A DNA stretch of 58,074 nt from Phycisphaeraceae bacterium (lineage in GTDB: Bacteria > Planctomycetota > Phycisphaerae > Phycisphaerales > UBA1924), in NCBI GenBank assembly GCA_021297895.1, contig JAJTHN010000035.1, forward strand, positions 1 to 58,074. The letters are read 5' to 3'. Below, piece by piece: positions 52,297 to 58,074 of this stretch; the first letter of the stretch is position 1, and the number at the start of each line of letters is the position of its first letter. Below the pieces are notes generated by a model, which saw only the letters and a list, made by a program, of their open reading frames with translations, searched no databases and had not been told where the DNA came from. The position numbers and the translations under genes are program-made.

Positions 52297-52358
52297 TTCC
52301 TCCGACGCCGACCTCAGGCCGACGCCGATGTTCCTGATCCCGAGGGAGGCTCCACGCC

Positions 52359-54125
52359 TCAATCTTCGCCGGGACGACCGTCGAAGGCCTCGGGGATGAT
52401 CTTCCTTGTCACGTCCCGCAAATAACTCGAGACCGCAACGTCGGAATCGAAGTCCGCCACCTTCTCGGCGACAGCCTCGCACTGCGCAATCGTCACGCTC
52501 CGGATCAGCCGCTTGAGTGCGGGCAAATACGTCGGCGACGCCGACAGCGTACGCAACCCCAGCCCCAGCAGCAACATCGTGTATTCGAGCTCCCCGGCAC
52601 TCTCCCCGCAGCAGGAAACCGGAATCCGAGCCTCTTTGGCCGCCTTTACCGTCCGCCGGATCAACTCGATCACCGCAGGATTCGCCGGATGGTACAAATC
52701 AGCCACCTGCTCGTTCGTCCGATCCACCGCCAGCGTGTACTGCACCAGATCGTTCGTCCCGATGCTGAAGAAATCAGCCTGCGAGGCGAACTTATCCGCC
52801 AGAATCGCCGCCGTCGGCACCTCCACCATCATCCCGACCTTCACATTCCGATCGAACGCCACCCCCTCCTCCTGCAGGTCCTCCATCACATCATTCAGGA
52901 AGAACTTCGCCGACCGGTACTCCTCCACCTTGCTCACCAGCGGGAACATGATCCGGATGCACCCCGGCGCGATCGCGCTGGCCCGCAGGATCGCCCGCAA
53001 CTGCCGCTTGAACATCGCCTGGTTCTTCAGGCAGTACCGGATGCTCCGCAGCCCCAGCATCGGGTTCCGCTCCGGGTTGTCCGCCCGATCCTGCGTGTAC
53101 TTGTCCGCCCCAAGGTCCACCGTCCGGATCGTCAGCGACCGCCCGCCGAGCAACTCCACGCACTGCGCATACGCCGCGTAGTGAACCTCCTCCGTCGGCT
53201 CCTCATCCCCGGCCAGGTACAGGAACTCCGTGCGGTACAGACCGATCCCGTTCCCGCCCGAGCCCAGAACGCTCGGCACCTCTTCGGGAAACTCGATGTT
53301 CCCCTGCAGATCGATCGGCGTCCCATCCAGCGTCACGCACGGCAACTGCCGCAGTTCCGCCTGGCTGATCGAGAACAGCGCCGCCCGCTCCTGCTTCCGC
53401 GTGAAGCGCTCCAGCGTCTCGCTGTCCGGGTCGATGATCACCGTCCCGGTATCACCATCGACGATGATCGGCGTGCCATCGGCCACCCCCGCCGTCACGC
53501 GCGGGCACCCCACCACCGCCGGGATCTGCATCGCCCGCGCGAAAATCCCCGTGTGCCCCGTTCTTCCGCCCAGTTCGGTCACAAACGCCAGCACCTGGCT
53601 CTTGTTGAACGCCGCCGCCTGGCTCGGCGTCAGATCCCGGGCCAGCACGATCGCCCGGTGCTTGAGCGCCGCCAAGCGCGATGTGTGCGCCCCGATCAGG
53701 TGCTTGAGCACCCGGATCGACAGATCGTGGACATCGTCCACCTTGGTCTTGAACGCGGCATCACCCAGCGCGCTGAACCGATCCGCCAGCGACGTAAACG
53801 TCGCAAAGACCGCGTACTCGGCCGTCACCAGTTCCTTGTTGATCAACTCCCGAATCGGCCCCGTCAGGGTGCGATCACTCAACATCCCGAGGTGAAATGC
53901 GAAGATCTTGCCGGCTTCTTCGCCGAGTTCCCGGTTCGTCCGCTCCCGCACCGCGCTGAGTTCCTCGATGCTCTTCTTCAGCGCATGGTCCAGCCGATCC
54001 AGCTCACCCTGAACCTGCCCCGCCGCGACCGTCCGGCGCGCGATGCGTCGCCGCTGGTCATCCAGCACGAACACCTCGCCGATCGCCACACCCGGCGAAA
54101 CCGCAATGCCCTTGAGCGTCTCCAT
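52359..54125 (-). CDS. ptsI: PTS enzyme I (phosphoenolpyruvate–protein phosphotransferase)
   Basis: 588 residues from ATG 54125 (METLKGIAVSPGVAIGEV, the family start). Transfers phosphate from PEP to HPr. Phosphorylatable His191 lies in GGRTGHTGIFAR; the usual GGRTSHTAI has Ser where this has Gly. PEP-binding motifs GIGLYRTEFLYL, IRTVDLGADK, FFSIGTNDLVQYTLAVDRTN and SCCGESAGE (Cys in the C-terminal loop) are present. No GAF domain is fused. No HPr, HPr kinase or EII is in the window, so the downstream partner is unknown. Divergent from the 54224 gene by 98 bases. Confidence 0.9.
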   Translation of the reverse strand: METLKGIAVSPGVAIGEVFVLDDQRRRIARRTVAAGQVQGELDRLDHALKKSIEELSAVRERTNRELGEEAGKIFAFHLGMLSDRTLTGPIRELINKELVTAEYAVFATFTSLADRFSALGDAAFKTKVDDVHDLSIRVLKHLIGAHTSRLAALKHRAIVLARDLTPSQAAAFNKSQVLAFVTELGGRTGHTGIFARAMQIPAVVGCPRVTAGVADGTPIIVDGDTGTVIIDPDSETLERFTRKQERAALFSISQAELRQLPCVTLDGTPIDLQGNIEFPEEVPSVLGSGGNGIGLYRTEFLYLAGDEEPTEEVHYAAYAQCVELLGGRSLTIRTVDLGADKYTQDRADNPERNPMLGLRSIRYCLKNQAMFKRQLRAILRASAIAPGCIRIMFPLVSKVEEYRSAKFFLNDVMEDLQEEGVAFDRNVKVGMMVEVPTAAILADKFASQADFFSIGTNDLVQYTLAVDRTNEQVADLYHPANPAVIELIRRTVKAAKEARIPVSCCGESAGELEYTMLLLGLGLRTLSASPTYLPALKRLIRSVTIAQCEAVAEKVADFDSDVAVSSYLRDVTRKIIPEAFDGRPGED

Positions 54126-54223
54126 GAATCTGCGTCGATCGTACCCCAAACCCCCTCTCACCGCCCGACCCACAACGCCCGCTCCACCACCCCTCCACGC
54201 GCCTGGCTCTCGTACCCTCCGGC

Positions 54224-54862
54224 GTGACGATCATCCTCGCACAGTTCCAACTCATCGCCCCGCGCCCCGCCCCGCTCCCGGAGCCTCCGCTGCTCGAGTC
54301 CCTCCTCTTCGAGCGGCCGTTCCTCCTGCCGATCATCCTCGTCATCCTCGGCATCGTCCTCTTCATGGCCCTGCGCCGCCTCGATCATCCGCGCGCGGCG
54401 CTCGCCGCACTGATCATCGCCCCCGCGCTCGGCCTCGCGGCACACCTGACCTCCCGCGCCATCACCACCCCGCGCGAAACCGTCGCCAACCTCACGCGAT
54501 CGCTCATCTCCGCCGCCACCGCCGCCGACACCGCCACCCTCGCCCCGCTCCTTCGCTCCGACCTGCTCCTGACCATCCCGCCCTCTGGCCCCAGCCTCTC
54601 GCGTCAGGCCCTGCTCGACCGCCTCCCCACCGACATGTCCGGCCCCTACCGCCTCCGCTCGCACACCATCGGCACACTCGCCGCGACACTCGACGGCCCC
54701 GACACCGCCCGCTCGCAGGTCCAGCTCACCGTCGTCCCCGAAACCACCGGCTTCCCGCTCGAGTCCTGGTGGCTCATCACCTGGACACGCGACAGCACCA
54801 ACTCCTGGTCCGCACGCCAGATCACCGCCCAGCACATCGACGGCCTCTCCTCCAGCCGCTGA
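54224..54862 (+). CDS. Membrane protein with extracytoplasmic NTF2-like domain
   Basis: 212 residues from GTG 54224. Two membrane segments (FLLPIILVILGIVLFMAL and AALAALIIAPALGLAAHL) precede an ~115-residue domain with NTF2/SnoaL-like pattern (ETVANLTRSLISAATAADTATLAPLLRSDLLLTIP…LESWWLITWTRD…WSARQI). No catalytic function seen. It is followed 24 bases later by the DinB gene on the same strand, so the two may be co-transcribed. Confidence 0.6.
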   Translation: MTIILAQFQLIAPRPAPLPEPPLLESLLFERPFLLPIILVILGIVLFMALRRLDHPRAALAALIIAPALGLAAHLTSRAITTPRETVANLTRSLISAATAADTATLAPLLRSDLLLTIPPSGPSLSRQALLDRLPTDMSGPYRLRSHTIGTLAATLDGPDTARSQVQLTVVPETTGFPLESWWLITWTRDSTNSWSARQITAQHIDGLSSSR

Positions 54863-54886
54863 ACAACCGCGCGCAAACAATCCCCC

Positions 54887-55990
54887 ATGAACACCCCCGA
54901 TGCGCGCATCATGCTCGTCCACGATCTCATCGAGCACGAACGCTGGGCCACCGCCCGCGCGCTGGGCGCGCTCCGCTCCATCCCCCGCGGCATCGCCGCA
55001 CACGACACCTCCTCTCTCCCCGATGACCCGCACGCGACCCGCGCCCGCGGCATCCTCGGCCACATCTGCCAGGCACGCCACCTCTGGCTCAGCCGACTCG
55101 GCGGCATCGCCCCGCGCCCCTTCGACATGTTCCCCGCATGGTCCGCCGGCCAGATCGCCCAGGACGCCGCATCCCTCGATGACGCATGGCTCGCCTGGCT
55201 CCAGCAATCCGCCGACACCGCCGCACGCAACGCAAACCCCCTCGACCGCGCCGTCAGATACTCCAGCCTCGACGGCAAACACTTCGAGTCCTCCGCCGAG
55301 GAAATCGCCGCGCACGTCCACAACCACGGCGCCTACCACCGCGGCCAGGTCGCCCGCCTGACCAAACTCGCCGGCGGCTCCCCCGCCCGCACAGACTTCA
55401 TCACCGATCGCGAAATCGACCCCGCCGCCCCGCTCCCGGCCTGGCGCACCGCCGCCCTCGACCATCCTCCCGGACACGCGCCGCGCGCTCTGGCGACCGT
55501 CCTGGAACAGGCCCAGCGCGCAGAAACCTGGGCCACCAACCTCGCCATCGATTCCCTGCGTTCGGTCCCCGAGGCCCACGAGTCCTGCCCCGAAATGTCC
55601 CGCGCCCGCGGCATCCTCGCCCACATCCAGGAAACTCGCCACCACTGGCTGGCCATCCTCGGCGCCATCGACCCGCTGCCCTGCCAACTCGGCTTCGCCG
55701 AACGCCCCATCCCCGACTCGGCCGCACGCGCCGCCGAACTCGACACCCGCTGGGCCGCATTCCTCGCGCGAATCTCCGACGCCGACCTGGCCGGCGTCCG
55801 CGAACAGTCCTTCAACAACCGCCCCTACCGCCGCCTCACTCGCGACATCATCGTGCACGTCCTCCTCCACGGCTCCTACCACCGCGGCCAGATCGCCATG
55901 CTCGTCACGCACGCCGGCGGCAAACGCCAGAGCACCGACCTCATCGGCTTTACCCGCCGCTCCATGCCGACCGCGCCCGGCCCGGTCTAG
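54887..55990 (+). CDS. Tandem DinB-like (four-helix, metal-binding) protein
   Basis: 367 residues containing two copies of a ~160-residue DinB-superfamily domain. Each copy has an N-terminal ARGILGHICQARHLWL or ARGILAHIQETRHHWL helix and a C-terminal HVHNHGAYHRGQVARL or HVLLHGSYHRGQIAML helix, giving the three-histidine metal site in both. Enzymatic DinB relatives include thiol-dependent transferases; the role here is unknown. The duplication is fused head to tail in one frame. It follows the NTF2-like gene. Confidence 0.8.
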   Translation: MNTPDARIMLVHDLIEHERWATARALGALRSIPRGIAAHDTSSLPDDPHATRARGILGHICQARHLWLSRLGGIAPRPFDMFPAWSAGQIAQDAASLDDAWLAWLQQSADTAARNANPLDRAVRYSSLDGKHFESSAEEIAAHVHNHGAYHRGQVARLTKLAGGSPARTDFITDREIDPAAPLPAWRTAALDHPPGHAPRALATVLEQAQRAETWATNLAIDSLRSVPEAHESCPEMSRARGILAHIQETRHHWLAILGAIDPLPCQLGFAERPIPDSAARAAELDTRWAAFLARISDADLAGVREQSFNNRPYRRLTRDIIVHVLLHGSYHRGQIAMLVTHAGGKRQSTDLIGFTRRSMPTAPGPV

Positions 55991-56056
55991 CCTTCACGCG
56001 TCCTTGACCTCCGCACCACGCCACCCTCAACGCTCACCTCTCGGAGTCGACGCATC

Positions 56057-57607
56057 GTGGGACTCTCCGGCGGCTCATCCAGACACGGCGGCGGAAAACG
56101 CCCCGAGCGACGCGCCTCCCGCGCCGCCGATCCGCACAACGCCGTCATCGATGCCCCCGCCACCGCCGACGCCATCGACTCCTACTCCGCCGCACTGGCC
56201 TACCTCCACAACCGCATCAACCTCGAAAAAGAAGCCCAGAGCGGCGCAACACGCTCCGCCTACCGCCTCGACCGCATGCGCGCGCTGTGCAAGGCTCTCG
56301 GCGACCCGCAGGAAGCCGTCCGCTCGGTGCACATCGCCGGCACCAAGGGCAAGGGCAGCACCTGCGAAATGACCGCCGCCGCGCTCGAGGGCTGCGGCTA
56401 CACCGTCGGAATCTACACCAGCCCGCACGTCTCGGACATCCGCGAACGCATCCGCGTCAACCGCAGGATGATCTCCGAGGCCACGTTCATCCAGCTCACA
56501 CGCGACGTCGGACGCGCCGCCGAATCGCTCGCTTCGGCCCCCGCGACTGCTCCCGCGACGGGCCCCGCATCGCCCGACGCCCCCGCCTCCCCGAGCGTCG
56601 TCACCTTCTTCGAAATGATGACCGCCATGGCCTTCCTGCACTTTGCGCAGGACGCCGTCGACGTCGCCGTCATCGAGGTCGGCCTGGGCGGGCTGCTCGA
56701 CTGCACCAACATCATCACCCCCGAAGTCGCCGCCGTCACCACCATCGGCTTCGACCACATGGCCATCCTCGGCGACACGCTCGAAGAAATCGCGCTCCAG
56801 AAGGCCGGCATCTTCAAGCCCGGCGTCCCCGCGCTGACCATCAATCAGGAGCCCGGCGTCATCGCCGCCATGGAGGGCTACGCCCAGAAGGTCGCCGCGC
56901 CGTTCTTCGTCGTCGGACGCGATATCGACTTCGCCCACCGCGCCGAGTATCCCGTCGCCCCACGCGCCACCGCTCCGGCAGACCGCGGCACCGGCCCCAT
57001 CATCCGCGTCAGCGTCTCCAGCGAACGCAACAACTTCGAACACTTCGCCGTCCCGCTCAAGGGCGAACACCAGGCCCTCAACTGCGGACTGGCACTGGCC
57101 ATCCTCGACAAACTCACCGAACGCGGATTCTCCTGCCCACCCGACAAAGTCGCCCGCGGCCTCGAACGCGTCTCGCTCCCCGGACGCTTCGAACTCGTCT
57201 GCGCTTCCCCACGCATCATCCTCGACGGCGCTCACAACCCCGAAAGCATGCGCGCGCTCATGAAGGCCATGAGCGCCAACATGTCCTACGACTCGCTCAC
57301 CGTTGTCTTCGGCATCGCCAGCGACAAGGACATCCCGGGATCGCTCCGCCCCCTCGCTCAGGCCGCCGACAAGGTCATCTTCACACGCGCCACCGGCAAC
57401 GCCCGCGCCGCCAGACCCGGCGAACTCGCCAGAACCTTCCACGAAATCTCCGGCAAACACGCCATGACCTGCCCCGACCTGGCGGACGCCATGGAACTCG
57501 CCGTCCGCGGCACAAACCGCGAAGATGTCATCTGCGTCACCGGGTCGTTCTACCTCCTCGGTGAGGCCAAAGCCTGGCTCGCCGCCAAACTCGCCAAGAA
57601 GAAGTAA
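56057..57607 (+). CDS. folC: Folylpolyglutamate synthase/dihydrofolate synthase
   Basis: 516 residues from GTG 56057. Adds glutamate to dihydropteroate and folates. The P-loop GTKGKGST is at residues 95–102. Also SPHVSDIRERIRVN, VAVIEVGLGGLLDCTNI (Walker-type metal site), TTIGFDHMAILGDTLEEIALQKAGI (signature), GRFELV and ILDGAHNPES match the Mur-ligase family folC. It is longer than E. coli FolC through a ~40-residue leader and an Ala/Pro insertion near ~158–180. Its end is followed by imperfect CGCCCGCCYACRC repeats. Confidence 0.93.
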   Translation: MGLSGGSSRHGGGKRPERRASRAADPHNAVIDAPATADAIDSYSAALAYLHNRINLEKEAQSGATRSAYRLDRMRALCKALGDPQEAVRSVHIAGTKGKGSTCEMTAAALEGCGYTVGIYTSPHVSDIRERIRVNRRMISEATFIQLTRDVGRAAESLASAPATAPATGPASPDAPASPSVVTFFEMMTAMAFLHFAQDAVDVAVIEVGLGGLLDCTNIITPEVAAVTTIGFDHMAILGDTLEEIALQKAGIFKPGVPALTINQEPGVIAAMEGYAQKVAAPFFVVGRDIDFAHRAEYPVAPRATAPADRGTGPIIRVSVSSERNNFEHFAVPLKGEHQALNCGLALAILDKLTERGFSCPPDKVARGLERVSLPGRFELVCASPRIILDGAHNPESMRALMKAMSANMSYDSLTVVFGIASDKDIPGSLRPLAQAADKVIFTRATGNARAARPGELARTFHEISGKHAMTCPDLADAMELAVRGTNREDVICVTGSFYLLGEAKAWLAAKLAKKK

Positions 57608-57644
57608 ACGCCCGCCTACGCCCGCCCACACCCGCCCACGCCCC

Positions 57645-58074
57645 CTACGCCAGACCCCCGCCGCGGCCGCCCGCACACGAGTTCCGCCTCCGACGCATTC
57701 CCATCACGAGCCCCCCAAACACAATCACCGCCCCGCCGGGGCTCGGAATGGTCCACACAAGACGGACCCCCGAGTTCCCAGGCGATCGATCGGCGATGTC
57801 TCGTGTCCTCGATGAGAACCCGGGCTGCTCGTCGAGCGCCAGCAGGCCCCCGTCCGTGCCGTAATGTGTTCCTAAAACTCCGTAAGCTGGAACGCCGAGA
57901 ATGTCATCGATGCCACGAAGCTCATTGGTGTATTCAAATACACCACCCGACGTGTCGAACAGCCCCCACGGTGTCTGAATAGCCGTGTACGCCGCAACGG
58001 GCCGCGGGCGATTCACGGGAAAGCCGACGGCGGACACGTACGTCTCGCCCCCCTCCTCGACGAATCCGGGCACC
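57645..58074 (-). CDS. FGE-sulfatase-like surface protein, 3' part, with C-terminal sorting tail
   Basis: 142 residues are visible; the frame runs off the right edge, so the start is outside. TPWGLFDTSGGVFEYTNE corresponds to the GLFDMGGNVWEWT motif of formylglycine-generating-enzyme/SUMF1-like domains, followed by SSRTRD and SGVRLVWTIP in place of the closing GFRLV motif. The end, IPSPGG + hydrophobic stretch + MRRRR, is the short PEP-CTERM-like tail. A catalytic role cannot be judged without the N-terminal part. Convergent with folC, 37 bases apart. Confidence 0.65.
   Translation of the reverse strand, partial: VPGFVEEGGETYVSAVGFPVNRPRPVAAYTAIQTPWGLFDTSGGVFEYTNELRGIDDILGVPAYGVLGTHYGTDGGLLALDEQPGFSSRTRDIADRSPGNSGVRLVWTIPSPGGAVIVFGGLVMGMRRRRNSCAGGRGGGLA

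Noticed and set aside
52142..52358. RNase P, tmRNA or 6S RNA in the rne upstream gap
   Set aside because: I looked for GAAAGTCC/ACAGAA, a tmRNA tag (ALAA stop) and SRP-like cores and found none. It is left as an unnamed structured-RNA candidate.
57608..57660. CGCCCGCC(T/C)A repeat after folC as a terminator or binding array
   Set aside because: Imperfect units in a 37-base gap that continue into the neighbouring gene; no stem forms, so only noted.

Overview
The window is about 58 kb of very GC-rich DNA from a flagellated planctomycete, most likely class Phycisphaerae. Four things point there: two secreted proteins ending in the 'GC-type' dockerin-like repeat (…NTDGD…DNGDF..FF…GC); short C-terminal Pro + hydrophobic + Arg-cluster sorting tails; repeated use of the CxxCGYxLxGL…CPECG zinc ribbon in membrane proteins; and a futalosine-type menaquinone gene beside single-copy housekeeping genes. 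These are taxonomic inferences from protein style. No 16S gene is present.

Layout. 1–1.4 kb: degraded polymorphic-toxin locus (partial Hint/HNH-type toxin, AT-rich immunity candidate, RHS-repeat scrap). 1.4–5 kb: three zinc-ribbon membrane proteins and a lipoprotein-like gene, with a ~125-bp direct repeat on each side of the first. 5–9 kb: secreted lectin/dockerin protein and beta-helix protein. 9–15 kb: metG, an AsmA-like membrane protein, a secreted surface protein and a 5'-nucleotidase. 15–19.7 kb: signalling cluster (REC protein, HDOD sensor kinase, HTH–REC regulator). 19.9–25.6 kb: gatB–mqnA–tsaB coupled operon, divergent from a DinG-type helicase. 26–31 kb: phhA, ybeY–CorC-like pair, PIN–TRAM membrane protein. 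31–35 kb: DoxX-like protein, feoA, feoB and a small membrane protein. 35–37 kb: tautomerase–GNAT pair, SRP RNA, SPOR-like protein. 37–46.3 kb: flagellar region with flgM, two large secreted proteins, and a reverse operon (orf96–flgF–flgG–flgA–flgH) that has a good sigma-54 type promoter. 46.5–48.2 kb: secreted nuclease/phosphatase-fold protein with dockerin. 48.3–54.1 kb: RNase E/G with a very large low-complexity tail, and a PTS enzyme I homologue. 54.2–58 kb: small membrane protein, tandem DinB protein, folC and the 3' part of a FGE-sulfatase-like surface protein.

Most genes are core metabolism and information processing. The accessory and least explained parts are the left-end toxin scrapyard with its direct repeats, the three-gene signalling cluster, the first ORF of the flagellar operon, the poly-glycine secreted protein, and a run of short hairpins (three capped by CTTG loops on the + strand) in the 0.4-kb gap upstream of RNase E, which may be a structured RNA. 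I saw no tRNA, rRNA, CRISPR array, transposase or prophage. Starts were moved from the longest frame to an internal ATG/GTG where a Shine-Dalgarno, signal peptide or family N-terminus supported it.
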